Source of the DNA: Pseudomonadota bacterium
GTDB lineage: Bacteria > Bdellovibrionota > UBA1018
Length of the DNA stretch: 64,000 nucleotides
Direction: 5' to 3'
NCBI GenBank assembly: GCA_027485695.1
Contig: JAIXQO010000003.1
Coordinates: forward strand, 124,001-188,000
Of this stretch, positions 16,211-24,688 are shown piece after piece; position 1 is the stretch's first letter, and each line of letters opens with the position of its first letter. The translations under genes were made by a program, and so were the position numbers. The notes under the pieces are model-generated. The model did no database searches, was not told where the DNA came from, and saw only the letters and a program-made list of their open reading frames with translations.

Positions 16211-16719
16211 ATAAGCTCGTAATTTTGGGTGCGTTTCTATTAGTTCCCGTTGCTGGTGCGAATGTGAAGTTTCTCGCCATCGGGCGGCCATCGGCGATTC
16301 GAATCGAAGGACGAATGGAGCCTTTGACGGCTGTAAAGACAGAGTGGAAAGATGGTCGATTCTCGGGAACATACCGGATCCCAGTCACGTCGCTGGATAG
16401 CGGGATTTCGCTTCGAGATAAGCACGCAAAAGAAAAGTATCTCGAGACCGAAAAATTTCCAGACGCTGAGTATATTCTTGAGGGCTGTCCACTGAAGGTA
16501 GGCGAAACCGATTGCGGGGGGAATCTCACCCTTCATGGAGTAACAAAGCCTGTTACCATCAAGGTCATTGCATCAGACGGTGGACCAAGCGTTCTCAAGG
16601 TCAAGGCAGAGTTTGGGATCAAACTCTCTGACTACGGCATTGCGATCCCGAAGTTTGCGAATGTCACGGTCGCAGACACGGTAGATATCTCGGTTGAATC
16701 AGAAGCCAAAAAGCCCTAG
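16207..16719 (+). CDS. YceI-family periplasmic lipid-binding protein (second copy)
   Basis: The 170-residue product has a short signal peptide (MNKLVILGAFLLVPVAGAN) and the YceI fold: SAIRIEGRMEPL, GRFSGTYRIPVTSLDSGISLRDKHAKEKYLET, then EYILEGCPL, LTLHGVTKPVTIKV and FGIKLSDYGI. The RDKHxKEKYL segment is the family signature. GGAGA lies upstream and the ATG overlaps the stop of the cytochrome gene. It is closer to the family standard than the first copy. As a carrier of an isoprenoid it may pass reducing equivalents to the neighbouring haem proteins, which is inference from context. Confidence 0.88.
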   Translation: MNKLVILGAFLLVPVAGANVKFLAIGRPSAIRIEGRMEPLTAVKTEWKDGRFSGTYRIPVTSLDSGISLRDKHAKEKYLETEKFPDAEYILEGCPLKVGETDCGGNLTLHGVTKPVTIKVIASDGGPSVLKVKAEFGIKLSDYGIAIPKFANVTVADTVDISVESEAKKP

Positions 16720-16728
16720 TTTCGAACG

Positions 16729-17844
16729 ATGAAACTCGCCTTAGTCTGCAGCTGGTTTGCATTTGTTTTCGTGGTTTCGACTGCGGAGGCTTATCCTTGG
16801 AATGTTCGCCATGGCTATCCGAACTGTACGGCATGTCATGTGAGCCCAGGTGGAGGCGGGGTGCTCAATGGGTACGGACGCGAGCTTTCTCGCGAACTCC
16901 AATCCACGTGGGGTCAGGAACGAGAGTCCTCATTTGCGTATGGCGTGGTGAAGCTCCCCGAGTGGATCGATGCAGGAGGGAACATGCGTTACCTTCAAAT
17001 CGTCCAGGATACGCCAACCGCGATCTCGGGTCGTGGATTCTGGATGCAAGCCGATCTAGAAGCTGCCGTGCGGGTAGGTGAGAAGCTCACTTTAGTAGGT
17101 ACCGTCGGTTGGAAAGGGAATGCAGATTCTTTAAAGGCCGATAGCGCGATTTTGAGTCGTCGTCATTTTGCGATGTACGCGATGAATGACCGTTTGAGTG
17201 TACGAGCGGGTCGCTTTTATCCATTTTATGGTTTGATGCAAGCTGAACACAAGGATCCGACTCGGAGCAATCTTGGCTTCGATCAAGGTGAGGAATCCTA
17301 CAACCTCGAGTTTTCGGATCAGAACGAAAACGGCTCTTTTTTTGTGACACCGATTTTCGGAAAGTTTCGTGGCGAACGTCGACCGGATGAGAGAGGTCTA
17401 GCGGTCTCGAAGTTTTTTGTCGTGAATGGAAATTCTCGAGTCGGCTTCAGTGCGCTCTACGGAAAAGGCTCCCGTGCAAGTTACGACTCACGGATCGCTT
17501 TTGGCCCAAGCGCGGTCTTGAATTTCTCGAATGAGTTTTTCTGGATGGGCGAAGTCGATCTCGACCGTCGAAAAATACCTGGAAACGGTTCCCCAGTCAC
17601 AGGACTCTATCAATTACAGAAACTTTCTTACGAGCCGGTCAAGGGAGTCATTTTTTCTGCTCGCCAGGACCTCCAGCGTCGCCAGGTCGGGGATAGCCGG
17701 TCGGGCTTCTGGACGGCTGGACCCATGATCGATTGGTACCCTCGTCCACATTTTGATCTACAGTTGACCGCTAGCCGCGCGTTCTTGCCAGGTGGTGCGG
17801 ATGGGCTTTGGATCTATACGGGCGTACTGCACTTTTATCTTTGA
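16729..17844 (+). CDS. Outer-membrane barrel with N-terminal c-type haem motif
   Basis: The 371-residue product has a signal peptide ending near AEA-Y. Directly after it comes one haem-binding motif, CTACH (33-37), in the setting VRHGYPNCTACHVSPGGGG. From about residue 80 to the end there are alternating strands with aromatic girdles, ending in LWIYTGVLHFYL, the typical last strand of an outer-membrane barrel. It looks like a barrel that carries a single haem at its periplasmic mouth. It is the last gene of the YceI/cytochrome operon and ends at a strong bidirectional terminator. Confidence 0.82.
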   Translation: MKLALVCSWFAFVFVVSTAEAYPWNVRHGYPNCTACHVSPGGGGVLNGYGRELSRELQSTWGQERESSFAYGVVKLPEWIDAGGNMRYLQIVQDTPTAISGRGFWMQADLEAAVRVGEKLTLVGTVGWKGNADSLKADSAILSRRHFAMYAMNDRLSVRAGRFYPFYGLMQAEHKDPTRSNLGFDQGEESYNLEFSDQNENGSFFVTPIFGKFRGERRPDERGLAVSKFFVVNGNSRVGFSALYGKGSRASYDSRIAFGPSAVLNFSNEFFWMGEVDLDRRKIPGNGSPVTGLYQLQKLSYEPVKGVIFSARQDLQRRQVGDSRSGFWTAGPMIDWYPRPHFDLQLTASRAFLPGGADGLWIYTGVLHFYL

Positions 17845-17877
17845 TGGATCAGGCATCGTCGTAAGTTTGATCGAGCT

Positions 17878-17927
17878 AAAAAGCAAAAGGCCCCCTTACT
17901 TTCGTAAGTGGGGCCTTTTGCTTTTTA
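17878..17927. terminator. Bidirectional rho-independent terminator
   Basis: A long stem (AAAAAGCAAAAGGCC with its mate, extended by TTAC/GTAA around a TTTC loop) has A-runs on the left and T-runs on the right. It ends the YceI/haem operon from the left and anything passing the tRNA gene from the right. Confidence 0.85.
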
Positions 17928-17938
17928 CGTTTAAATGG

Positions 17939-18010
17939 AGCCGACGATGGGAATCGAACCCGCGACCTACGCTTTACGAAAGCGTTGCTCTACCACTGAG
18001 CTACGTCGGC
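17939..18010 (-). tRNA. tRNA-Thr (anticodon CGT)
   Basis: A 72-nt cloverleaf is complete: acceptor stem GCCGACG/CGTCGGC, D-arm GCTC/GAGC, anticodon stem ACGCT/AGCGT around TTCGTAA giving anticodon CGT (reads ACG), and a T-arm with TTCGATT. One C-A mismatch is seen in the T stem. The discriminator base is T and CCA is not encoded. Confidence 0.95.
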
Positions 18011-18075
18011 GCCGATGTGAAACGGAAGCTCGTATTTACCGTAAGCGGGGTCAAGAACCAAGCGAAAATAGCAGT

Positions 18076-19233
18076 TTAGGCACGGGACGGAGGAGGATTA
18101 GATCCTTCGAATAGAACCCTCAATCGGACGCATTCCTCGCAGGTCGAATCCACCTGAGAAAGGTAGGTAAAACGAGCCCTTAGGTAAGCTTCGTCCGACC
18201 TTTGGTCCTCCGGAAAAAAGGTCAGAATTCTTCCGGCTTCGTCGGGAAACCCGTGATCAAATAGCGCCTGCGCTGAATACAGAATCGGGGGCGTGAACCC
18301 CGAGGCGAGCGAGGCGGCCCGTTCGAAACTCTCAAACGCTTTTTCCTTTTTGCCCCGCTTGAGGAACGCCTTGCCCGCCACGGCCAGGCCTGAGGTGAGT
18401 GCGCGTTTGGATCGCTCGGTTTTGGTGATCGCTCCGAGCGCCAAGTCGGCGAGTGCCTCGATATCACCAACAGACTCGGTCATGATCGAAAGCGTCAGTA
18501 GATGTTCCAAACGCGATTGATCGATTGGGAACTGTTCGAAGATTCGCAAGTAGAGGCGATACGCCGCGTGCGTTCGTCCTGCATTCATTTCCCAAGCGGC
18601 CTTGAGCAGAAGCGCATTCAAACAATCGGGATTCGCTTGAATAGAGCGTTCCAGGTAATCGCGAGCTTGTTGGTGCTGGCCTTGCGCCTGATGCATATCC
18701 GCCAGATAGGCGAGCGCGAGCGCTGGACGGGGATGGAGGGTGAGCGCATCCCGAAGGATTTCCGTCGCTTCTTCGGGGTAGCCGTCGCGTTGTAGTGAAA
18801 CGGCGTCGATCACTCGATGGAGGTAACTCTCGTTTTTCGACTGTCCGGTCGAGAGCCTTTCAATCGTCGAGAGAAGTCTTGCCTTGGAATACGGCTTATA
18901 GAGCGCACCATGAAATCCGAGTTCAACCGCCCGCGCGAGATCTGCAGGCGATGCTCGTTTTGGCGTCCAGATGAAGATCGAACTCGCTCGGAGCTTGAGG
19001 GGGAATACGACGGACGGCAATTCACTCATGAAAACGACGTCGAAACGGTCTTCGATGGATTCAGAAGTGGTATGGTCCTCGGCGCTCGTGATCTCGACGA
19101 ATTCGCGACGAGAACCGAGACTGCAAAGATTCGCCACGAGCACGCCGCGCGTTTCGGCGTCATCATCGGCGATCAAAATTCTTCGCGTCTTCAGAAAATC
19201 TTCGATATTGAAAACAAGAGTCTGCTCCATCAA
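18076..19233 (-). CDS. Pseudo-receiver domain plus TPR protein
   Basis: The 385-residue product has a CheY-like N-domain (residues about 16-125): IADDD (Asp23-25) is the acidic cluster and YKPYSK holds the conserved Lys113. The phosphoacceptor Asp is missing; the position in FDVVFMSELP is Ser70. It therefore probably works without phosphorylation, as a binding module. Residues about 140-360 form tetratricopeptide repeats (EATEILRDALTLHPRPALALAYLADMHQ, ARDYLERSIQANPDCLNALLLKAAWE). Its start overlaps the stop of the upstream gene by ATGA, so the two likely act together in signalling. Confidence 0.8.
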   Translation of the reverse strand: MMEQTLVFNIEDFLKTRRILIADDDAETRGVLVANLCSLGSRREFVEITSAEDHTTSESIEDRFDVVFMSELPSVVFPLKLRASSIFIWTPKRASPADLARAVELGFHGALYKPYSKARLLSTIERLSTGQSKNESYLHRVIDAVSLQRDGYPEEATEILRDALTLHPRPALALAYLADMHQAQGQHQQARDYLERSIQANPDCLNALLLKAAWEMNAGRTHAAYRLYLRIFEQFPIDQSRLEHLLTLSIMTESVGDIEALADLALGAITKTERSKRALTSGLAVAGKAFLKRGKKEKAFESFERAASLASGFTPPILYSAQALFDHGFPDEAGRILTFFPEDQRSDEAYLRARFTYLSQVDSTCEECVRLRVLFEGSNPPPSRA

Positions 19234-20528
19234 TCGAGCCCCTGTGTTTTCGTGAAAAAGTCGTGGAGTTCTTTTTCGCGTGCTTCAAGCGAATCCCAAA
19301 GACGAGCGATTTCGGAGCGCGCGACTTCGTCGAGCTTGATGACGGCACGTGCACGGTCCGTATTTCGTCCATCCACGCGGTGAATCTCGCCTCGAAGCTC
19401 AATGAGTCGTTCCAGGACGGGCGCGATAGTGCGTGCATCGATACGCACCGTGGAGTTCTGGGTTTCTTTGAGTTGGGAGAATGCCTCTTTTGAGCCGGAG
19501 CAAATGAGCCATTCGCGCTCTTGGCTCAAGATCTCAATCGGGATTGCATCCATGAACGCGGTGACGCCAACGGGGCGAAGGTTTTCCGCACAGCGCTTGA
19601 ATTCGTTTCGTATCGCCGGTTCGGGCGTCACGTACGTAGATCGTGCAGGCGTCGCGATCTCTCCGTAGGCGTACGACTTCTCCATCTCGGAGATGAGCGC
19701 TCGGGCTTGATCGGAGTTGGAGCGCAAGGTCAGTGAACCGGACGCGACGGCCAGACGGTACTCGACCGGTTTCTCCTGATCGAAGATTTTGAGCGCGATG
19801 TCTTTGCCGACGAAATGCCAACGCAGATTTTTCCATTGAAACTCGGGGCGTTGACCAAAAAATCGGAAACGGTATTTGAAGTGCTTAAAATGCGTATGGT
19901 CCGTGCGGGGCTGCCATTCCCAGATTTCGTCTCCGGATGGCAACGGGTTCGGAGAAACCAGGCGCCACTCTCCTTCGGAGGTGCTCGGGCCTTGGGCTTC
20001 GATGAGCCATTTTCCCAGGACGGATTTTACCTGCGTTGTACGGTCGATGAGCCACCAGTCGGGCCAATGCGAGCTCAGTGCTTCGATCTCGAAAACCGAA
20101 GATTCCGCGCGCGTTTTTTCGCGAGGCGTTTCGGCATCCATTTGATCAAAAATCACGCGAATGCGGCGAGCAAGTGTTCGTGATTCGACGTCGAGCGGAA
20201 AAATCTCCTCGCAGCCCTGCGAACGCAGGAGAGGTTGAACGGACGGATGCGACAGGCCGTTCAGTGCGAGAAATTTCGGCTTATCTTCCGATGTGTTTCG
20301 GAGTTGCGATGAAAGGTATGGTGCAAGCGCGAGAAAATCATTCTTGCTCGTGATGGCGAAAATCACGAGCGCACGCGTTCGCGTATTCTCGGAGGGGGGC
20401 TGGTTTTTCCAATCTTCCCAAGATGAGAAGCTGAGCGTGCGCTCCGGAAATGTTTCCACGAAACCACGTAACGCCGACAGAAGCGGCGCCGGTGGTTCAG
20501 TGCCCAAAATAAAATGCAAGTTCGTCAT
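19230..20528 (-). CDS. Unknown protein paired with the pseudo-receiver gene
   Basis: This 432-residue cytoplasmic protein has no signal peptide or membrane span. Residues 1-130 look like a Rossmann or receiver-like domain (LHFILGTEPPAPLLSALRG, ALVIFAITSKNDFLA, KFLALNGLSHPSVQPLLRSQGCEEIFPL). Residues about 150-290 are Trp/Phe-rich and beta-like, and the C-terminal 60 residues form a charged helix ending in ARLWDSLEAREKELHDFFTK. No family is recognised. It is translated with the downstream pseudo-receiver protein through an ATGA overlap. Confidence 0.7.
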   Translation of the reverse strand: MTNLHFILGTEPPAPLLSALRGFVETFPERTLSFSSWEDWKNQPPSENTRTRALVIFAITSKNDFLALAPYLSSQLRNTSEDKPKFLALNGLSHPSVQPLLRSQGCEEIFPLDVESRTLARRIRVIFDQMDAETPREKTRAESSVFEIEALSSHWPDWWLIDRTTQVKSVLGKWLIEAQGPSTSEGEWRLVSPNPLPSGDEIWEWQPRTDHTHFKHFKYRFRFFGQRPEFQWKNLRWHFVGKDIALKIFDQEKPVEYRLAVASGSLTLRSNSDQARALISEMEKSYAYGEIATPARSTYVTPEPAIRNEFKRCAENLRPVGVTAFMDAIPIEILSQEREWLICSGSKEAFSQLKETQNSTVRIDARTIAPVLERLIELRGEIHRVDGRNTDRARAVIKLDEVARSEIARLWDSLEAREKELHDFFTKTQGLD

Positions 20529-20673
20529 CCGGATAAACCTCCGGAGGGCGAGACGATGGATAGCGGGGGGTATCGCATGCTCTCGGCTTTCTCGGGCCTG
20601 ATTTCAGGCTCCTAAAAAACCGTTCGGAGATGACACGCGCGCACTTGATTAATTCGATTGACGCATTCGTTCA

Positions 20674-20687
20674 GTCACGCGCGTGAC
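20674..20687. promoter_or_regulatory. 14-bp perfect palindrome, possible operator
   Basis: GTCACGCGCGTGAC lies in the gap between the leftward genes at 20528 and 20734. It is the kind of site bound by a dimeric regulator, but nothing links it to a particular one. Confidence 0.25.
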
Positions 20688-20733
20688 GATGCGCAACCCG
20701 TCATGAGGGTGGTTGAGCTTGAAGAATCTGAGC

Positions 20734-21033
20734 TCAATGGTCTTCGGACCGGGTGTTTTTCTCGGTCGGAATCGGAGCCGAACCCGCCTGCCAAAACGAG
20801 CTCGATCCAATGTGTTTAGCAAAAGTCAGGTGGTCGTCGAACAGTTTCGCGCATGCTTCGTAGAGGGCTTTGAGGTTTGCGTCTGCTTGAACGGAGTCCA
20901 GGCTCAGCGTCTGATACTTCTCCTTGCCGTCCGCGCCCGGAGAAGCAACCGTGTAGTCGGTGCCAACGCCGGAGCTGTACAGGCGAGTGACTTGGTAACG
21001 GTTTCCGCGAAACGACAAAGTACGAGTTTGCAT
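20734..21033 (-). CDS. Small protein of unknown function
   Basis: From ATG 21033 the product is 99 residues (a frame to 21066 also exists). The N-terminal half looks like a small beta-sheet (RTLSFRGNRYQVTRLYSS, DYTVASPGADGKEKYQTL) and the second half like a helix (DANLKALYEACAKLFDDHLTFAK), with a disordered tail. No signal peptide and no family recognised. It lies divergent to the NUDIX gene. Confidence 0.55.
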   Translation of the reverse strand: MQTRTLSFRGNRYQVTRLYSSGVGTDYTVASPGADGKEKYQTLSLDSVQADANLKALYEACAKLFDDHLTFAKHIGSSSFWQAGSAPIPTEKNTRSEDH

Positions 21034-21144
21034 AGCTCTTAGATTTACTTCAGGTTCGCGCGGCACTCAAGCGCTCATCGATCTCAATCATCCAGGTCAA
21101 AAGGCTTTTGCCCAGGTGCATCCGTATGAGATACCCTCAGGAGC

Positions 21145-21582
21145 ATGCAAGGAAAGCCGCAAAAAAAATCCAAGGCCCAAGTCTGGGTCCTCTCTTTAAA
21201 GGATGAAGAGTTCCATGCGCTGCTTTTGAAACTCATTCCGGAGCGAGGAGCCTACTGGCAACCCGTTACGGGGGGGATCGAGGACGGAGAGTCGCCTAAA
21301 CAAGGGGCCCTCCGAGAAGCGTGGGAAGAGACCGGATTCGATCCTTTTGAAGCGATTCAAGCGTTGGATCACCGGTTTGAGTACGAGAGCCGGTGGGGAC
21401 GGGTCGAAGAGGAAGCATTTTACTTCTTCGCGGTACCGGGTTGCCCTTCGCCGAAACTCGACACTCGTGAACACACGGACTACCGATGGGTCAAACTCTC
21501 GGAGGTTGACCCTTTGATTCGGCACGAATCCCAATTGGAAGTGGTCCGTAAAATCAAAGAAAGGCTGATGAAAAAAATATGA
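21145..21582 (+). CDS. NUDIX hydrolase
   Basis: The 145-residue protein contains a complete Nudix box: G-x5-E-x7-REAWEE-x-GF running from [20 protein letters not shown] to the following TGF (residues about 43-65). The family cleaves a nucleoside diphosphate linked to another group; the short size and the [16 protein letters not shown] start resemble dihydroneopterin-triphosphate/dATP pyrophosphatases, which cannot be confirmed here. The gene overlaps the next one by ATGA, so it is co-translated with a cyclophilin. Confidence 0.88.
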   Translation: MQGKPQKKSKAQVWVLSLKDEEFHALLLKLIPERGAYWQPVTGGIEDGESPKQGALREAWEETGFDPFEAIQALDHRFEYESRWGRVEEEAFYFFAVPGCPSPKLDTREHTDYRWVKLSEVDPLIRHESQLEVVRKIKERLMKKI

Positions 21583-22136
21583 TTCCTTACAAAGTAGAAG
21601 AAAAAGATCTGGGCCTAGGCAAAGGACTCTTCGCGGTATTCTCGACGACTGCAGGCGAGTGGACCATCCAACTCGAAGAAGAGAAAGCTCCGGAGACGGT
21701 CGGAAATTTCGTCGGACTTGCGACCGGCCAAAAAGAATACACGGATCCAAACACCAACGAAAAATCGACTGCTCCGTTTTACGACGGCACGATTTTCCAC
21801 CGCATCATCAAAGACTTCATGATCCAGGGCGGAGACCGACTTGGTCGCGGGACAGGCGGACCTGGCTATCGTTTCAAAGACGAAATCCACCCGACGCTCA
21901 AGCACACCGCACCAGGCATGCTCTCGATGGCGAACGCCGGTCCGAACACCAACGGCTCCCAGTTTTTCATTACGACTGTCCCTTGCCCATGGCTCGACGG
22001 TCGCCACGCGGTATTCGGCAAAGTCGTGAACGGTCTCGATCTCGTGCTGAAGCTCGGCAATATTGAGACGGGCGCGCAAGACCGTCCTCGCACCGAGCAA
22101 AAAATCAACAGTGTGAAAATTTATCGCACGAGCTGA
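21579..22136 (+). CDS. Cyclophilin-type peptidyl-prolyl cis-trans isomerase
   Basis: The 185-residue product has no signal peptide and so acts in the cytoplasm. The cyclophilin core is clear: [19 protein letters not shown] contains the catalytic Arg of FHRI and the FMIQGGD motif, followed by [16 protein letters not shown] and [11 protein letters not shown]. The Trp of the cyclosporin site is present in PCPWLDG. It speeds proline isomerisation in folding proteins. It is translationally coupled to the NUDIX gene. Confidence 0.95.
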   Translation: MIPYKVEEKDLGLGKGLFAVFSTTAGEWTIQLEEEKAPETVGNFVGLATGQKEYTDPNTNEKSTAPFYDGTIFHRIIKDFMIQGGDRLGRGTGGPGYRFKDEIHPTLKHTAPGMLSMANAGPNTNGSQFFITTVPCPWLDGRHAVFGKVVNGLDLVLKLGNIETGAQDRPRTEQKINSVKIYRTS

Positions 22137-22264
22137 TTGACACTCCGAAGTCCGTTCGACATCATCTGTTCAAGTTCTTCGAACACGAATTTTTAGGGAA
22201 ATAGAGGGCGCGGCAGTCCAGGGATGGATTGCCGATGCGCCATTCGAGCGAAGAAAATCCCATT

Positions 22265-22297
22265 CGACTCTTCGTCCATGACGGAGTCGATAATCGA
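22265..22297 (+). promoter_or_regulatory. Leader hairpin upstream of the HU gene
   Basis: CGACTC (22265-22270) pairs with GAGTCG (22284-22289), with an inner CGTC/GACG stem and a CAT loop; a TCGAT-A-ATCGA dyad overlaps its right side. The structure sits about 30 bases before the HU start codon and could affect translation or bind a regulator. A TTGACA at 22137 may be the promoter -35. Confidence 0.3.
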
Positions 22298-22325
22298 CCA
22301 TCGGTAAATAAGGAGATGACCGCAA

Positions 22326-22598
22326 ATGAATAAGTCCCAATTGATCGAAGCCGTTGCATCTGCAGCTAACCTCACCAAAGCAGACGCTGAAAACTGCTTG
22401 AATTCTGCGATCGAAACGATCAAAAAAGCAGTGAAAAAAGGCGACGACGTGACCTTGATCGGTTTCGGCACCTTCACGAAAACCAAGCGCAAAGCACGCA
22501 TGGGCCGCAACCCTCAGACGGGCAAAGAAATCAAAATCCCTGCGATGACGCTCCCGAAATTCCGCCCAGGCAGCGACTTCAAAGACTTCGTAAATTAA
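22326..22598 (+). CDS. hup: HU-family DNA-binding protein
   Basis: The 90-residue product is the normal HU length. It starts MNKSQLIEAVASAANLTKADA, has the VTLIGFGTF turn, and the DNA-binding arm is RMGRNPQTGKEIKIPA with the intercalating proline. The C-terminal helix KFRPGSDFKDFVN is standard. It compacts and bends chromosomal DNA as a dimer. AAGGAG precedes the ATG, codon use is biased toward highly expressed genes and a strong terminator follows directly. Confidence 0.96.
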   Translation: MNKSQLIEAVASAANLTKADAENCLNSAIETIKKAVKKGDDVTLIGFGTFTKTKRKARMGRNPQTGKEIKIPAMTLPKFRPGSDFKDFVN

Positions 22599-22625
22599 GT
22601 TTTTTCCCCATCATCGGGAAAAGCG

Positions 22626-22660
22626 AAAAGAGCCGGGAAGCGATTCTCGGCTCTTTTTTT
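22626..22660 (+). terminator. Rho-independent terminator of hup
   Basis: AAGAGCCG pairs with CGGCTCTT around a loop that includes GAA/TTC pairing, followed by seven T. It lies 30 bases after the HU stop codon. Confidence 0.85.
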
Positions 22661-22685
22661 GTTTTGTATGCGTCCAGGGCGCGGC

Positions 22686-23747
22686 TTACATGCGATCAAC
22701 AGAGATGCCGTTGTCCATCTTGAAGGTGACAGCAGTCCCTGTGGTAACGCCAGAACGATAGCCGTAAGTCGCAAGTTCGCGTTGAACGATCGTTGCCGGT
22801 GTTTCCGTCAGATTCGTTCCGAGATAGGCGCATGAGCTTGGGTTATTTGCCGCCACTACCGCTTGCGAATCGGTGTAGTTCAAGCAGAACGCGACCACCT
22901 GAGGTCCTGAATCCGATACCAAGACGAAGTTGGATCGGAATGTCGGCAAGTTCATGTGTTCAACGACCATAAAATTCACGAGTCCAGACACGGACACTTG
23001 CTGGCTCATGAGTGCATTGCGAACCGTCCAGTTCGCGATGATCGAGTTCGTGAGTGGCAACACGTTTGGTGTGATCTCGGGTTTTTGCAAGAGAACTGGC
23101 ATGGGATCGACCACTGACGAGAGTGTCGTGATGCGATGAATGTAAGGCGATGCTTGGCCGTTTCTCTCGCCGCCAACGATCATCACGTCACCGTTCTCGT
23201 TCTCGAAAATGATCGGTGCGCGAGTGGGGATGTTATTGATTTGAACCGTTTTGACGAGTCCTTGAGGAGTCGAGGCCGAGGTCGGCCAGTAGATCAGCGT
23301 ATTTTTGAAATACACGGTTCCGTTATTGGCGGTGTACGCGAACTGCGAAAGCGGAACCGAGATTTTGATTTTGAAACTCGGGATTTCGATTTCGATCAGC
23401 GAGCTCATGTAACCGGCGTTGTTCAGGTTATCGCCAAGTAGTTCACTGACGGGCTCTTTGCCGCCGAGGACCTGCTTTTTCAAAGCCGTAGTGACGTCAA
23501 TGACGAGGCCCACTCCGTTCGGATTTCCGCTCGGGATGAAACTCCCCACCGGCACCACGTTCGTAAGCGTGATGTCGTCCAGCGGCGCATCGGTCGACGA
23601 GACCAGTGAGTTCTTGGTGGTTTTCTTGTTCTTAAGCCCGGACGAGCCTAAGCCGCCGGTACCCAAACAGGCGCTCAGCGCCAAGATGGGTAGAAGACGG
23701 ATCATAGATGGAAACGGGTTCAGACGACGTGTGTTTTCCCCGGACAT
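22686..23747 (-). CDS. Probable lipoprotein of unknown function
   Basis: The 353-residue product has a hydrophobic stretch ending in a lipobox (LALSACLG, Cys27). A G-rich ribosome-binding site fits the ATG at 23747; a second ATG at 23705 would give a shorter, more usual signal peptide but lacks one. The mature protein starts with a Gly/Ser/Lys-rich linker, then is beta-rich and Asn/Thr/Val-rich with no recognised domain. Cys residues near the C-terminus (AFCLNY, SSCAYL) may be paired. It is transcribed leftward toward the HU terminator. Confidence 0.7.
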   Translation of the reverse strand: MSGENTRRLNPFPSMIRLLPILALSACLGTGGLGSSGLKNKKTTKNSLVSSTDAPLDDITLTNVVPVGSFIPSGNPNGVGLVIDVTTALKKQVLGGKEPVSELLGDNLNNAGYMSSLIEIEIPSFKIKISVPLSQFAYTANNGTVYFKNTLIYWPTSASTPQGLVKTVQINNIPTRAPIIFENENGDVMIVGGERNGQASPYIHRITTLSSVVDPMPVLLQKPEITPNVLPLTNSIIANWTVRNALMSQQVSVSGLVNFMVVEHMNLPTFRSNFVLVSDSGPQVVAFCLNYTDSQAVVAANNPSSCAYLGTNLTETPATIVQRELATYGYRSGVTTGTAVTFKMDNGISVDRM

Positions 23748-23763
23748 GATTCCCCCACAAAAG

Positions 23764-23794
23764 AGTATACCCTAATCTTGAGTTATTTTGTCAA
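23764..23794 (-). promoter_or_regulatory. Candidate sigma-70 promoter
   Basis: On the minus strand TTGACA (23794-23789) and TATACT (23769-23764) are separated by 19 bases, slightly longer than ideal, just upstream of the lipoprotein gene start at 23747. Confidence 0.5.
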
Positions 23795-23833
23795 GAATCC
23801 GATGAGAAGGGTAACGCTGAGGGGTGGCCGACC

Positions 23834-24625
23834 GTGTATCAGGATAAGGGCTTGAAAATACTATCTTTTATTTGTGTCGTATTGACCCTTGGTCTGGGGG
23901 GCTATTGGAGTTGGGGAATTTGGATGAACCCAGCCAAGCCCGAAATCCCCCTGCCGGCGTTCTCGTCGGAACCACCGAGCCGGGATAGTGGTTTCCACGC
24001 CGCTAGCTCCAATCGACTCCTTGAGGTGGCTGATTCGGAGAGCATCGCTCGCCGAGATAAAAACCGACAAGAGGTGAGGTCACCGGCGGTGGATGCCGAC
24101 GCGACCGTGACCGAAGAGGTTCTCGCTGCCCGCGAACATTACCTCGCTGCTAACGACTTAAAAAAACAAGAAGAGCGGCTGACCGAGTTCTTACCGGGCG
24201 ACGGTCTCAATCGCATGCTTCGGACCTATTTTCTGATGAGCGAAGTTCCCGAGGGAAAATCCTCGGATTCGCAGACATTGCGTGAATACTGGGAAAAAGG
24301 CCTGGCAGATGCGAGCCCGCAAGCGATTGATCGCCTGTCGAGATTTCTCAACGATGTTCCGCTCGAGTCTCCCGATCGATCCAAAACGATCACGCTGCTG
24401 ACTTGGATCTACCTGAAAAACCCAGAGAGCCATCTCAGCGTTGAAACGGCGCTCGCGGACGAAGTGACTCGCGTCGGACCAACTCCGCATGGCTTGCGTG
24501 CGCTCAGCGTGCTCATGAGCCTCAAGGGTGATCCAAACTTCAAGGCGGATTTCGAAAGACGTCTCGCCACTCAGCACTCCGAAAAAGGCTGGGGACGGTT
24601 TCTCGCAAGCGAGCCCGGGCAATAG
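23834..24625 (+). CDS. Membrane-anchored protein of unknown function
   Basis: The 263-residue product begins at GTG with a GAGGGG ribosome-binding site. One N-terminal membrane span (ILSFICVVLTLGLGGYWSWGIW) anchors it with the rest in the periplasm. Residues about 35-85 look disordered. Residues 90-255 are helical with Leu-rich pairs (EEVLAAREHYLAANDLKKQEERL, QAIDRLSRFLNDVPL, HGLRALSVLMSL), recalling helical repeats. No family is recognised. It lies upstream of the peroxiredoxin gene with a 63-base gap. Confidence 0.65.
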   Translation: MYQDKGLKILSFICVVLTLGLGGYWSWGIWMNPAKPEIPLPAFSSEPPSRDSGFHAASSNRLLEVADSESIARRDKNRQEVRSPAVDADATVTEEVLAAREHYLAANDLKKQEERLTEFLPGDGLNRMLRTYFLMSEVPEGKSSDSQTLREYWEKGLADASPQAIDRLSRFLNDVPLESPDRSKTITLLTWIYLKNPESHLSVETALADEVTRVGPTPHGLRALSVLMSLKGDPNFKADFERRLATQHSEKGWGRFLASEPGQ

Positions 24626-24688
24626 ACACTTTTTCATTTCAGTCGCGTCCCTTGCGGCTCACGCCGGTGCTTGGTAGCGTCCTTTTAT

